Shown: positions 10,801 through 22,828 of the stretch, piece after piece
Position numbering within the stretch: the first letter of the stretch is position 1
Layout: the number at the start of each line of letters is the position of its first letter
NCBI GenBank assembly: GCA_935421135.1
Contig: OW285188.1
Span: 7,234,733 to 7,298,732, forward strand
Length of the DNA stretch: 64,000 nt
Direction of reading: 5' to 3'
DNA from: Bugulina stolonifera
Taxonomy: Eukaryota; Bryozoa; Gymnolaemata; Cheilostomatida; Bugulidae
Notes under the pieces: model-generated
The model's input: the letters and a program-made list of their open reading frames with translations, nothing else
Databases searched by the model: none
Told to the model about the DNA's origin: nothing
Position numbers and translations under genes: made by a program

Positions 10801-13131
10801 TTCCAATGATTGACTGTACTCATCCATTTCACTGTAAATATCCCCCATGTCACTGTAGCTACTAGCTATGTCTAAATGTAGACCACACTCAGCATGAAGC
10901 ACCTCTGTGATCTTCTTTGCTCCTGAAAAATACTCAATGGATTTCTTGTGCTGACCTAGTTTAAGGTTCAGCTTGCCTAAATTGGTGTAGCAAATAACCA
11001 TGTCTGGATGGTTGCTATGGCTTCCATGCTTAGCTTTGCATTTCTCTAAAGCATCCTTGAAATGCGTTGATGTAGCTGTGTAGTCACCCATCTCCAGAGA
11101 AATACATCCCAAAGTACTTAGCTTGTCTACCTCCAAGTACTCTGCTACTATACCTCTGTCAGCCATTCGCTGAAACATCTGGTAGGTTGTCTCAATTACT
11201 TTTCTAGCCTGTTCATACAGTTTCAGAAATGAATAAGTCTCGCTCATCACTTTGTAGACACATACTGCTGCTTTTATATAGGGTAACTCCAATTCTGGAA
11301 TTGTAGTTCCGTTTTTCAATTTATTCAGCACAGCATTTGGCAGTGACTTGTTTGGTTCAATATCCAACAATTCTCTCAGTTGCTTTATGACATCATTGAC
11401 TATGGTGTTAGCTTTGGCATGTAGCCCAAGGTGGTTGTGGCATTCTGCAGACATTACCTGCCACCTGATAATTCGATAATGGTCAGATTCTTTAGCACTG
11501 AGCCAATCAATGAAGAGAAGAGCGAGTTTGTAATTCCTAGCAGACCAGAGAAGGTAGCAACAGAGTTCTATGATTGATGTCTCTGATTTAGATAGCCAAT
11601 GTTCTGCGCACATTTTGAGTATAGACTTGGGTCCATTATTCAAGCAATCTCTTCCAACTGTTTTGTAAAGATACTCCAAGGCTAGATCAGCTTTTCCAGC
11701 AAAGAACAGGATCTCTGCTCTCTGGAAAGGACTTCTCTCAGTTATGTTTAGATTATGTAGTAGTAGCTTAACCATGACTTGACTACAGCCCATGAATCTA
11801 GATGGTAACTGGTTGGTCTCCAGGTTCAGTTTAATAGCAGTTTTGATCGGCACAAGAAGCTGGCCCAGTGTAATGAATGTGTTCTGTGACATGTAGTAAG
11901 AAGTTGTTGATGTGTCCACAGATGAGGTATAGAGAGTGATTTGATCACAGAGGTTACCTAAAGAGGCACAGGCATGTGTGCGAGTGTAAATAGACAGAGC
12001 TAAGATCAGGTTCATTTGGCTGCACTCTTCTTCCGTTACAATGCCGAGCTCTACAAGACTCTGGTGAGTGTGCCAAGCATGACAAGACTTCAGAGCTAAG
12101 GCTAGTCTCAAGTGATCAGCTAACAAAGTGGGATATCGAAATATGTCAGTCTTTATTTTGATGTTTGAGTTGTCGGGTGGACCAAATGATGTGAACTTTG
12201 GTAAGAATGTGTACTCATTGACATCAACAGAGATCATTCCAGCTCGTTTGTTGACCAATGATTTGTTGCTTTTGCTGTCTACCAGAATGCAGTGCACTTT
12301 GTTCACAAAATCATCATACAGCTGCTGACCTCCAGCATTGCTGTGTATCAAGACGGAAGAGGAAAGAAGGTCAGAAAGTGGAGCGAGAGTACTCACTTTT
12401 GAATTCATTGACTCAACATATACTTCTATTAACTCATCAACTGTTAGAATTAGAGTGCGTTCACTCAACCCATTTCCTGTAGGTATGTTTCCTGAGTTTG
12501 GTGTGATCCCATCAATTCTAAAACCAGGTATAGGAAACTTGGCAGCTGTTTTACTAATACCATCAATATGGAAACCTTTCAGATATGATTCCCCAATGTT
12601 ACCAATCTGAAAGTATGTTTCTATTGCAAGGTTTCGAAAGTACTCTGTGTGCTGTTGTGATTCGATGATGAATGCATACTCAAGATCTGAGTAAGGAGTC
12701 GCCTCACCTCTAGCAATGGAACCCAAACCGACCACAGCAAAAGGACATGGTGGAGAAGAACCAGAATGAATACCAACTACATTGATACTGGACTCGACAA
12801 CCTTCTTTGCTATTTCAATAAATCTATCCGAACACTTTTTACTAATATTAAAGATCTTGATAGAAAGCTCATTGGTCTTTTGAATTGCTTCCTTTTCAAG
12901 AATGCTGTCTATATCTATATTGTCAGCTTGTCCCTTAAGACCATCGAAGTCCTTCTTAGTATCTTCTCTGTAGCTGCGGAGCAGCTGCTTGTGTGTACTA
13001 GTTACTTCTTGGTGTTCCGTAAAGCTAAGAGGATGTTTTCCTTTATACCAAGTTTGCTCCACATCATAGACTTTTCTTCGACTATCTTCTGTTGGCTCCA
13101 ATGCAACACATGCATTAGCCAATCCATGAGC
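7838..13131 (-). CDS. Nucleotidyltransferase-TPR protein with CaaX C-terminus; one frameshift
   Basis: A long uninterrupted exon on the minus strand. It must be spliced to an unseen upstream exon: reading starts at an acceptor (AG at 13133-13132), a stop lies just before it, and no early in-frame ATG exists. Numbering from the TTG at 13122, residues 134-148 read GSIARGEATPYSDLE, the GS-x10-DxE signature of nucleotidyltransferase folds (closest to DUF294/GlnD-like). About five degenerate TPRs follow (roughly 660-890), then 19 near-identical 42-residue TPRs of the NHPDIATSYNNIG type. The end is RRRRMYNSKCVIQ, a polybasic stretch with a CaaX box. Relative to sister repeats one base is missing at about 9250-9253 in the run coding T-L-S-L, giving an immediate stop at 9244-9246; the rest stays open to the TAA at 7838. 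AATAAA overlaps that stop. Enzymatic substrate is unknown; nephrocystin-3/kinesin-light-chain style TPRs suggest a scaffold. Confidence 0.88.
7960..10425 (-). repeat. 19-copy 126-bp coding tandem array (TPR units)
   Basis: The 126-bp period equals one 42-residue TPR. Copies differ mainly at the NHP-D/A-IA-T/D/A-SY and K/R positions. A higher-order pattern is visible: adjacent copies carrying the SDALKYQT variant and then KNHPAIAD recur as copies 2-3, 8-9 and 12-13, so blocks of repeats were duplicated together. Near-identity at DNA level points to recent expansion or gene conversion. Confidence 0.95.
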
Positions 13132-16100
13132 CTGTTACAAAACCAAGTTTCTATGCATGTAAAATTTGAAGATGTTAATAGGCTGTAATATGTAATTTCC
13201 AATAAATATTTTATATTGTAGGGGATAGCTCTACAGTTTACAATGTGGTTCTCCGACTCTGCTCCTACCCTGTTTGTAGGAATGGAAGTGGGGTAGGCTA
13301 TATTGTTCGGATAGCTAAGGAATTAAAGCTTAGAAGTAGCATGAGCTATGCAAATCGGTACAGACATGCACTCGTTGACCTGGTGTTTAGCCATTCACAG
13401 AGGGATATTTTGGAATCTGACCAACCAGAAGTGGGCAGAAAAACTTTGCTCACCACCTTGCCAAAGTCATACAAAATCCTGTAATTTGGTTGGCCAAAAA
13501 CTGCAATGTCTCACTTGGATTCTCCACCCCTACGTAATGTCCCCTCATGACTAAGCGCGTAACTAGGAAGTAATAAAAAGACAAAATTAAGCTCACCCCC
13601 AACCCCACATTCTCGCCGACCACCTGATGAAGTTTGCCCATTCTCTAACACAACCTTTGGGCCATTCTGCCCCCCTTCTCCAGCCACCCAGTAAGCTGAT
13701 TGTACTGAATAACATCGTCACTTAAACTAAAAATTCTAGCAACAAATGAACCAGTTACATGTATGAGTAGCTGCTTTTTCACAGCAGTATCCAAGCATAC
13801 ACAACAGAAGATCTGTGTAATCAATCCAGACGTTGGAATTTAATGCTGCTAAGTTACTGACTTTCCTGCACTGATTGTGGCTTAATTGCCTAGGGAGAGT
13901 TGAGGGGTCGCCTAATCATGCCTCATGACCACATCAATGACCAGCTGGTGTACTCGCTCATGCTCGAGATTCAACTAATTGACTTTAAGTTGTGATTCTT
14001 CAGCCTCCTCTTCAACCAGAGCGAGCTCTATCAGTACCTGGTTAGCACCACCTCCTAACCACGAAAATGAACACCGGGGTAAAGCATCAGCAGTTTTACT
14101 AAACTGTAGAGGGGAATGATGGACATATGCGGCATATCAGAAGTTCTCTCGACAGATTCTCATACCTCCTATTAATATGTCCAATAATTTAAATCACACA
14201 CTCAGGTGATTGAGTGCGGATGGCAGAATGGTTGACTATTTTGACTAGTATGCTCGTACGAACTACCCCTTCACTTTACTACGATGTTTAACAGATATTT
14301 TGCTTTTTAACCCCATGGTCTTGGCGCTGAAACGAAGACAAGTTGCAAGGACTACTGCCTACTCTTCTGCCTACTCTTCTGCCTACTCTTCTGCCTACTC
14401 TTCTGCCTACTCTGCACTAGAAGCTGGAGTACTCAACTCTTTGTCAAACAGCTTTTATGAATCGAGCAAGCAGATTAACGGGTTCATGTAGTCAGAGAAC
14501 TCTATCTTTGTTTATGGATAGTGTCGTCCATTTTTTGATGAGGACCAATGCAAACTGGACTTCAGGACACACATCCTGAGCACAACTGGGCCCTAAATTT
14601 TATCATAACATTTGCATTTTTTATTTATGTTTTTATAAGTTGTGTTGTATTGTATTGTAGACTTTTTTACATTATTCCGTCAGAGTACATCTTTACACTA
14701 TTGACGCTAGCACTGAGACCAGTCCCTTTCATCAGCTACTTGGGGGGCCTTGGATCGACCAATGAGTTCGGTCAAACGACGAGATCGTTAGGCATGCTTG
14801 GTCCATTGGCTGGTGAGTGAAGGGCCGACCAAGGGTGGAATTAGATAAACGGGTGCGCGCTTCATCAGTTGTCGGAAGCGGACTAAGGGACAGTAGGGTG
14901 CATGGTTATTGGGGCAGGTATATTTTTGCAGTTTTATTACTTCTTGGTTATGAGCTTGCTTACAGGGACACTACATAAAGGTGGGGTCATGAATGTTTTC
15001 AAAATTGGAAAACCAGTGTGAGAATGCAGTCTTTAACCAATCAGTTTGCAGGATTTTGCTTGATATTGGTAGGTCGGTATCAATTTGCACAACTTACACT
15101 ACTATTCTTAGGGCTAGAAGAGAACTTACATGTACTACCTCACATTATAGAAAACAACACACTTGGAAATTGGGTGCATAATTGACTGTTGCATTTAAAT
15201 AATCATCCAGAGCCTGGAGTAAACTCGGCAAATCGACGAAACCATATAATCATACTTTTTCATGATTATATAATAATAGAAAATATACAAATTATTTTAC
15301 GTGGGCATAGAACAGTGTCCAGGGTCAACTATAGCAGGGACTTGATTTCAGTATAAATAGATTGCTGTCCTGTGGTGACAACATCCACCTGAAGCAGTTA
15401 TAGTTAGTAACCCATGAAAGAACTGTGATGGATTGCTTTTAATCCTAGTTAAAATGTAGGTTACAGGAGGCTGGTCTTGTGGTTGTGTTTATGCACCCTA
15501 TGCAGTAGCCTTTCTGGGTAGGAAAAGGCTAGCTTATTCAAGCTTCTCAGCCAGCTGAATGTTCATGAGGAGCAGTGGCTTTGACCTCATTTCCTTCCAA
15601 TTCTAGGTAACCGGGCTGATGCAGTGAGGATTTGGACCGTCAGCATAGGCGCTGCTGCTGCCTGTGCCTGTATTCGTTGTTTCCACCTGAGCAGAATCCA
15701 TGGTGAGGCTACTGCTGTTATTGGTCATTGGGCAACAAGGCTGATAAAATAGGATTTCTCTTTTTAGTGGGTTCCACTGCCTGTTTCTGCCTCTGCTGCT
15801 GTTTTTTTTCCCTCAAATGAACTTTACTACAAATTCTCTGCACTAGGATGGGTACAGCAGAAGGTGCCTTGTCATCACGTGCTGCCGTACATGCCTGCCT
15901 CTTTTTCCAGTTCAGACCGCATCACAGCCACTCATATTTCCTCCATCATACTATGTGGATTCTTAGAGAAGTGCTGATTTCAAACAATGTCACCGTAGCA
16001 CTTCCTAGTCTTCTCATTTCAATTTCTCTTGATTTTTATGGCCAATGTAGGTTCTCAGAGCCGAAGACACAACCTCTTTGGTTTGGGATAACCTGTAGCT

Positions 16101-16461
16101 GTAAGAGCTTGTTGCCAGCACATAAGCTTTTCCAGTCTAGCATACACAGGTTGCTAACAAATGGGCATTGTGCATTTATTCTTTTTGATAGAGAAATTGT
16201 CTTCTTCATTGTATGTGGTTTCACCCATAACCCAATTGCCCTAACCACAAATAAATATCTAAAAATGCATTAAATTGTGCAATATTCTACCTAACAGACT
16301 CAGTGTGTGTGATGAGCGAGGACATAGACCACTCTTGTATCTTTCACATCATAATAAATAGCATAAAGTATTTGCAGTACTATACAGCTTTCCACTTTTA
16401 GCTCACAAATATGTTTTCTATGTGGTTTAATTATACATGTATATATTCAGTTACCACTGAC
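13132..16461. other. Intergenic or first-intron region of the TPR gene
   Basis: The missing 5' exon of the minus-strand TPR gene should lie here, but I could not pick it out. The part from 13240 to 16000 is richer in G+C than its surroundings and has short broken frames, as in decayed transposon sequence. I could not assign a family. Confidence 0.4.
14356..14412. repeat. 12-bp microsatellite
   Basis: Nearly five tandem copies of GCCTACTCTTCT. They create a spurious YSSAYSSA frame of 63 codons that has no other support. Confidence 0.85.
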
Positions 16462-16545
16462 CTTAATACAGTCCCTCCAATGACCTGATTTAGCAGCTTT
16501 TACAAGGTGTTCTTCTGTTAGTCTCCTTATTTCTCTCTCCATAAC
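16462..16545 (-). CDS. Possible single exon of an unidentified minus-strand gene
   Basis: An 84-bp open stretch is bounded by an acceptor (ATTAG) and a donor (AAG then GTCAGT) in the same phase. It codes VMEREIRRLTEEHLVKAAKS followed by GHWRDCIK. The composition is protein-like and helical. I could not find companion exons, so it may be an isolated relic. Function unknown. Confidence 0.3.
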
Positions 16546-16607
16546 CTAATAATAATCATAATGAAGTTGTAATCTGTGACATCCTAGGACAAGTATGAAA
16601 AACTCAG

Positions 16608-16730
16608 GTGGATGTGACATCAACACGTGGATATGACATCATCATGTGGGTGTGACATCATCAGGTAGATATGACATCATCGTGTGGATATGACATCATC
16701 ATGTGGATATGACATCATCATGTGGATATA
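16608..16730. repeat. 19-bp minisatellite containing TGACATCA
   Basis: Six to seven units of GTGGATATGACATCATCAT with substitutions. Each unit carries TGACATCA, one base away from a CRE/ATF palindrome, but no promoter context is visible. Confidence 0.8.
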
Positions 16731-17194
16731 TGTCATTAGGAAAGCGCACTAAAATTTCTAATTACAGTAAAGTACATGTACCATTTATCTCTGTTACAAT
16801 TACACTGTTTTTAGTTCAGAGGGTGAGAGCCAATATCTAGAGTAGATCAGACAAGAAGTAGCCGACTATGTATTATATGTATTTTACAAATTATGCCGGG
16901 CTTTGTGAAGGGCCGACCTTTTCATATCGTATCCTCGGGTACTCCTTTCGTTATGTTCTAGTCACTCCTCCCAATAGTGCACCAGGTTTTCGTGAATTTT
17001 TTTTCTGTTAGTTAGTTGCTGCTTGGACTTAAACAAAGTTACATTGTTACCTATACACCTTCATGATTCTTCAGACTACCTTAGGAGTCTACCTATGGAA
17101 CTAGAGAAACTAGGGTAGTTAGAATAGGCAGATAGATAAGAACATAGGATATAGGTTGTACTATTGGTCGTAGGCATACTGTAAATGGTAGATG

Positions 17195-17349
17195 ACAGTA
17201 AAGGACTAGTCACACGGGCATGAAAGTGCCAACGAAACGTGAAACGACAACTCCAACTTATTCCTACCGAAACGACAGGCTGGTCACACGGCTGACGATA
17301 ACGAATTTTTTCGGTGACTTTCGTGCCCGTGTGACTAGTTCTTTACTGT
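17195..17349. mobile_element. MITE-like element, 155 bp, about 32-bp inverted ends
   Basis: The left end ACAGTAAAGGACTAGTCACA and the right end are inverted copies over about 32 bp, with two or three mismatches. The motif TCACACGG also recurs inside. The interior is too short to code. No convincing target duplication is visible, so the superfamily is open. Confidence 0.75.
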
Positions 17350-17462
17350 ATGTGTAGGACCTGTAGATTGTATATACAAGCTGCGATATTGGAGGTTTTC
17401 TCACTGTTAGAGCAGTACTAGGTTGACCCTAGCGCTTTATTGCTAGTTCAGTGCACTGCATA

Positions 17463-17713
17463 AGGTGTCTTCGCGACCTGAACTTCAGACCCAGGCCGGC
17501 ACACATCCGTCACAGGGTCGCGAACACACCGGCCTGGGCCAAAAGCAAAATCCTCATTTCCGCGCAAAGAAATCAGGTGTGCCGATGAGCTAGGGATGGT
17601 TTCGTCCGGCCAAGCAAAATCCTAGGCCAATAGCCTTTCTGGCCTTGGCCGGACGGCCATCTTGTAAATTTTATTTTCGACCCGGGTCCGTCCAAGAGGT
17701 CGCGAAGACACCT
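17463..17713. mobile_element. MITE-like element, 251 bp, 17-bp perfect inverted ends
   Basis: The ends AGGTGTCTTCGCGACCT and AGGTCGCGAAGACACCT are exact reverse complements. A 3-bp ATA flanks both sides, which may be the target duplication. The interior is CpG-rich against the AT-rich background and does not code. A 3-bp duplication would fit a Harbinger-like origin, but this is weak. Confidence 0.72.
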
Positions 17714-17836
17714 ATAGCTTCAGCTGACCTTTACAATATTCTGTCTGATGTTGATTGCTAGTGCCTAAGTGTTACCAGTTAAAATAGTAATTGTTGACTG
17801 AGCTCAATTAGGTTATTGAGGGTAGCTATCTATCAT

Positions 17837-19286
17837 CAGAGCTAGGTTCAAGTCAGACTTCAAGTCAACAAATCAAGTCATTTCTAAATATTTGGAGGCA
17901 AGTCATGTCAACGCACAATGCAAGTCTCAAGTCAAGTCAAATAGAAATGCAAGTAAAGTAGGAGAAAACTCCACAAAATTTTACATTGTACATTTTCTTT
18001 AAGTAGACATTTCAATCCATGTAAAGCCACACCAAGGTATAGCAGGGCATGTATGTTATGCAATTATGTTAAAGAACTAGTCTATACATGTAATAATATC
18101 TCATCATGTGGTATTGTACATACAAGCACTTCGTGCTTGGTCTGCGACGCAAGTCTCACTGCATTAGTTGCTCGCTTCGCTCGCACGAAATGATGGCTTA
18201 TGTTCATGTACTGTGGTCATGCATGTACAGGACCTCTGGTGGCACAGGCATGTTACAATGACTCCATGAGGAGTTGCGCTCCCTTACATTAAGAAGACAA
18301 CTTCAAGTAGATAGCCCAAGCTCCAACACCAATGTGTCAGGTGGGGTGGAGCGGGTATCCACCCCGCCCTGGGCAAGGGTTGAGGGCCTAAGGCAACGGA
18401 CCCACCCCAGAAGCGATGCTGGTAGACCCGGTCCCAAGGTCCTAGCGCCACCCGGAGCCGAGATCCTGACCGGCAGCATTGTAACATGGATGAATCACAG
18501 GTCCAGAAGATCTTCGCTGTCATCATAGCCCAAGTTCTAACAATTGTCCGGCGGGTGGGGTGGGTTGGGTACCCACCCCAACTTAGGTAGGGTCTAAGGG
18601 CCCAAGGCTAGGAACCCGCCCCAGCAGCGATGCAGGGGGACCTGGTCCCAACATCCTAGCACCACCCGGAGCCGAGATGCTGACCAGCATCATTGCAACA
18701 TATATGAGTCACTCCAATTTTTCGACCCCAAATCTGATTGGAGGATGGCAGACCGTTAACGGCAGACTGTTAACCGTAGACTGCAGCACGTAGACCGTTT
18801 CGTCTTTTGTTATATGATGATTAGTAGCAGTGAAACAGTGGTGCATAGCATATAAACGTCACCTGGTATAGTAGATTCATGCGATTTAAAACTAGTTCTT
18901 ATTGCAGGGTACTTTGTATACTATGCACTACTTACACTACACGTCTTACCCTACATATACTGTGTGTACTTGAGACTATAAACTTGTAGTCTCATGTACA
19001 CACAGTGTGTTACCTGTGTTGTGCATGCTCATACCTAATCCTAATATACGCTGAGTGCTGCTAGCAGCACTGATGAAGTAAATGGGTAGACAATCGAGAC
19101 CTGTTTTCAATGTTGGCTATACTGCACACAAAATTTTTATCTGCCACTTTGGGTTGGTAGACCTCAAGTCATTCAAGTTTCCAAGTCAAGTCACATTGAT
19201 GTGAAAGTCCAAATCACGTCAGTAAGTTGGCAAGTCCAAGTCAAGTCGAGTCAAGTCAAACCTATGACTTGGAGCCTATGACTCTG
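17837..19286. mobile_element. hAT-like non-autonomous element, family A, copy 1 (1.45 kb)
   Basis: Starts CAGAGCTAGGTTCAAGTC and ends in the inverted ...GACTCTG. Its flanks TCTATCAT/GCTACCAT agree at 6 of 8 bases, as for an aged 8-bp duplication. Inside the ends are degenerate AAGTC arrays, a short hairpin AAGCACTTCGTGCTT and two tandem GC-rich units of about 220 bp. The same order of parts recurs in the copy at 20431. Open frames inside are repeats, not transposase. Confidence 0.8.
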
Positions 19287-19294
19287 GCTACCAT

Positions 19295-20422
19295 TAGGTA
19301 GGTTTTGAGCCCAACTTGAGGGCTCTGTCGGGAACTGTAGTTTATAGCTTCAGGTTACTCTTGTGCAACCATAACAATATTGTACTACAGCAACATAACA
19401 AAATATTCTTACATAGCTTTTTGTAGTATAGTCTTTCTAGTCTTGTAATTGTTACCGTACATATATAGAAGTAGTAGCTTGCCAGTCTTTAATGACAGGT
19501 GCAATGTAATTTCACATTTTCGTTGAAAACGATCAGCTATCAAATTGACAGTTAACTTTAATACCGTCTGAACCTGACAGCAACTTCCAGCAGATTACCA
19601 GCTCTTTGTAACATGCTTTTAGCCATGTTATTGGTTCATTTGATTGCCTTAGGAGTTGTCCCCTCTTGTCACTGTGTATAAATCTATGTCTAAAGTCTAT
19701 ACGACTGTCCTGTCCCTTTACTGCTCATTCTTGCTCCACACTACACTCTCAGTCTACACTCTGCTATATGTGTTGTCTACTATATACAGGACTGGCAATA
19801 GAATTGCATGTGCCCGATATGTAGAATTAGTGAATCTGGCTAGGAGCTATATTCTCCTTGCTATGAGTGTACAAGAGTGGACAACTTCTATATATGCCAA
19901 TCCGTGCTACAAAAAGAATCTATTCGCTCTGCTTATATTTCCTACAGATGAATGAATTTTTTATAGTCATGTACATGTAAGTGCACTAAGACCATTCACT
20001 GAAATTCAGTTTGTTAGGAATAAAAAATTCAGTGTAGGATGGTTGAGAACGACGTACTACTGAACATGTTGTGAAGTTATCCTTCCTTGCATATTGTTGA
20101 ATAAGAAAAGACAACTTCACAACATCTTATTTGGTAGCTTGTGAATATCCAAGGTGAGCAAAGCAACAGCAAAAACATGAGGTGACATGTACTGTAGTAT
20201 ATAATATAATATGTGTGTATCCAATTCAGGCACATGTTCTACATGTATATTTTCACTTGTAATTCATTCAACGTTGGATTTGTCCACTCTCTTCCATTTA
20301 CTCTTTCCCTACCAATAGGATCTTTTCTTCATAAATCAAGGCCATCACTTCACAACATAAAGGTTTGCATAAGTTTAAAGCCAAAGTCAGACGCTACATA
20401 GCAATGCATCTTGTTGTGCAGT
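19295..20422. other. Spacer between the two family-A elements
   Basis: About 1.1 kb with no supported gene. The longest frame, 19656-19955, has no recognised domain or splice support. Confidence 0.5.
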
Positions 20423-20430
20423 GCTACCGC

Positions 20431-22074
20431 CAGAGTTGGGTCCAAGTCGGCTTGCAAGTCAACAAGTCAAGTCATTTCTAAAATTTTGGAGGCAAGTCAA
20501 GTCCAAGTCAAGTCAGCTGTCATGCAAGTCACAAGTCAAGTCAAGTCAAAGTCAAGTCAAGTTGAAATACAAGTCAAGTAGAAGACAACTTCAAAAAATT
20601 TTACATTTTCTAAAATATCACTTTTTTCATTTAGTAGGCATTCCAATCCATGAAAAACCTATGCCAAGGTGTAGCAGGGCATGTACACGTATGTTATGCA
20701 ATCATGGTAAAGAACTAGTCTATATAAGCAGTAGGCCTATTATTGGCACTACGGCCGAGACTGGTCATATAGTATTATATACTATATAGTATTATATACT
20801 ACAAGCACTTCGTGCTTGGTCTGCGACGCAAGTCTCACTGCATTAGTTGCTCGCTTCGCTCGCGTGTAATGATGGCTTGTGTTCATGTGCTGTGGTCATG
20901 CATGTGCATGACCTCTGGTGGCGCAGGCATGTTACAGTGATTCCATAAGGAGTTGCGCTCCCTTGCATTAAGAAGACAACTCCAAGTTCATAGCCCGAGT
21001 TCCAGCACCAAAAAGTTGGGTGGGTCGGGCACCCAACCCGCCCTTGTTCAGGGTTGAGGGCCTAAGGCTATGGCCACGCCCCGGCAGTGATGCCTGGGGA
21101 CCCGATCCCAAGGTCCTAGCACCACCCGGAACGGAGTTCCTCACCGGCAGCATTGTATTATATATAAATCAACGGTCCAAGAGGATCTCCGCTGCAAGCA
21201 TAGCCTGAGTTCCAACACTTATTTGGCGGGTGGGGTGGGTCGAGCACCCACCCCGTCCTAGGTCGGGTCCGAGGGCTTAAGGCTAGGGACCCACCCCGGC
21301 AGCGATGCAGGGGAACCCGGTCCCAAGGTCCTAACGCCACCCGGGGCCGAGATCCTGACCGGCAGCATTGCAACATATATGAATCGTCCCGATTTTCAAC
21401 CCCAAATCTGATTGGAGGATGGCAGACCGCAGACCGTAAACCGTAGACCGTAAACCGTAGACCGTAAACCGTAGACCGTAAACCGTAGACCGTAAACCGT
21501 TTCGTCTTTAGTTATATGATATATAATGGTAATCGTAATACAGTGTTACATAGCATATAAACAGCACATGGTACAGCACAGAGTGTCCTCTGGCCATTCC
21601 TGCAATTAAACTCCAGTAACTATTGCACTGTACATTGTATTCACTACTTACACCACACCTAGGCTACACTTGCACTACTTGCACTGTGTGTACTTGTGAC
21701 TATGCATTGTGTAGTCTCACGTACACACAATCTAAATATTGCCTGAGTTGTGTATCCTCATAGTCATAGCTAACCTTGATATACTCTGAGCGCTGCTAGT
21801 AGCACTGATCTAGTAAAAATGATAAATAGGTAGGCAATTGAGACCTTTTTCCATGTTGGCTAAACACTGTACAAAATTTTTATTTACCAGATTGACTTGG
21901 CAGAACCCAAGTCAAAGTTACAAGTCATTCATGTGTCCAAGTCAAGTCAAGTCACATTGATGCGCAAGTGAAAGTCAAGTCAAGTCGGCAAGTTCGCAAG
22001 TGAAAGTCAAATTGACTTGTGACTTGACTTGACTTGGCAAGTCAAGTAAAATCTATGACTTGGACCCAGCTCTG
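20431..22074. mobile_element. hAT-like non-autonomous element, family A, copy 2 (1.64 kb)
   Basis: The terminal inverted repeats read CAGAGTTGGGTCCAAGTC and, inverted at the right, CAGAGCTGGGTCCAAGTC. They are flanked by GCTACCGC/GCTACAGC, an 8-bp duplication with one mismatch. Internal order matches copy 1: AAGTC arrays, the AAGCACTTCGTGCTT hairpin, two GC-rich units, then a tandem array at 21428. No transposase is present, so this is a non-autonomous hAT-superfamily element. Confidence 0.88.
21428..21500. repeat. 14-bp tandem array inside the hAT-like element
   Basis: Five copies of GTAGACCGTAAACC lie inside the family-A copy. The homologous place in the other copy (about 18750) has only diverged traces, so the array expanded after the copies separated. 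Confidence 0.9.
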
Positions 22075-22166
22075 GCTACAGCTGCTTTACCTCTGCTCTC
22101 TAATGGTGTATAACAGAATCAAACCACAAGACAAAACTGCACATTAAATAAACATATTTTAATTTA

Positions 22167-22300
22167 CTCACATGTGTATAGTCTGAGAGCTATCCCATGG
22201 TTGAAGGTACATGTGCTTGTAGATAGAAGGGTGCCCAGTCTAACAACTCTTTCCAAGCAGCCTGCTAGTTCTAATGCAGTCTACTTTTCTCTATGTAAGT
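22167..22300 (-). other. Repeated exon-like segment, copy 1
   Basis: Read on the minus strand, this ends in a donor-like site (CACAT then GTGAGT). One frame is open from an ACTGCATTAG start and reads LERVVRLGTLLSTSTCTF then NHGIALRLYT. Related segments lie at 27402, 28291 and (partly) 28714, each with a donor at the same place where visible. They may be exons of tandem paralogues or relics. No domain is recognised with confidence. Confidence 0.35.
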
Positions 22301-22828
22301 AAATAAAATGATTTTAGTTTATCTCAAATTCGTAGCTAAGATGGTGTGTTGGAGCAGACACAAGCATTGTTGTAACCTTGTGACATGTGTAACTACTGGC
22401 ACTGTAAATAAATATGTCATGTAAATATGTAGCATTGAAACTTGTGTAACTAATGAATAAGTGAGTCTGTAAATAATATTATTATGTAATCTTGTAACCA
22501 AATAGATTGAGTTGGTGGCATGGATAGGGTTCTGATTCAAAGAAGATTGATCAACCACATTGCTCATTTTCTGTTAGGAATAATTTATAAGTATTACACA
22601 ATCAATGGGCTGGTCCAGCTTATTTAGTGGGTCCTTTTGTATTAATATATAATGCAATGATGCTACTGAGGTAAAGTTTGTATGGACACTGTTTAAATAC
22701 TCTGAATAGAAAGAGAAAATTTTATCTGAATTGTTTCACAAATACAATTTTTATATAAATGAATAAATTCAATAAAATCTGTACAAATCTAATCTTGTTA
22801 TCTATGCAGTAATAAAAGAGAGTCATAG

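Noticed and set aside
14300..14491. YSSAYSSA-repeat protein
   Set aside because: Derived from a 12-bp microsatellite; no splice or start context.
18274..18528. Proline-rich frames on both strands in the hAT-like element
   Set aside because: Both strands are open because of the GC-rich internal units; they do not resemble a transposase.
19656..19955. 99-codon plus-strand frame
   Set aside because: Hydrophobic and open, but no recognised domain, promoter or splice partner.
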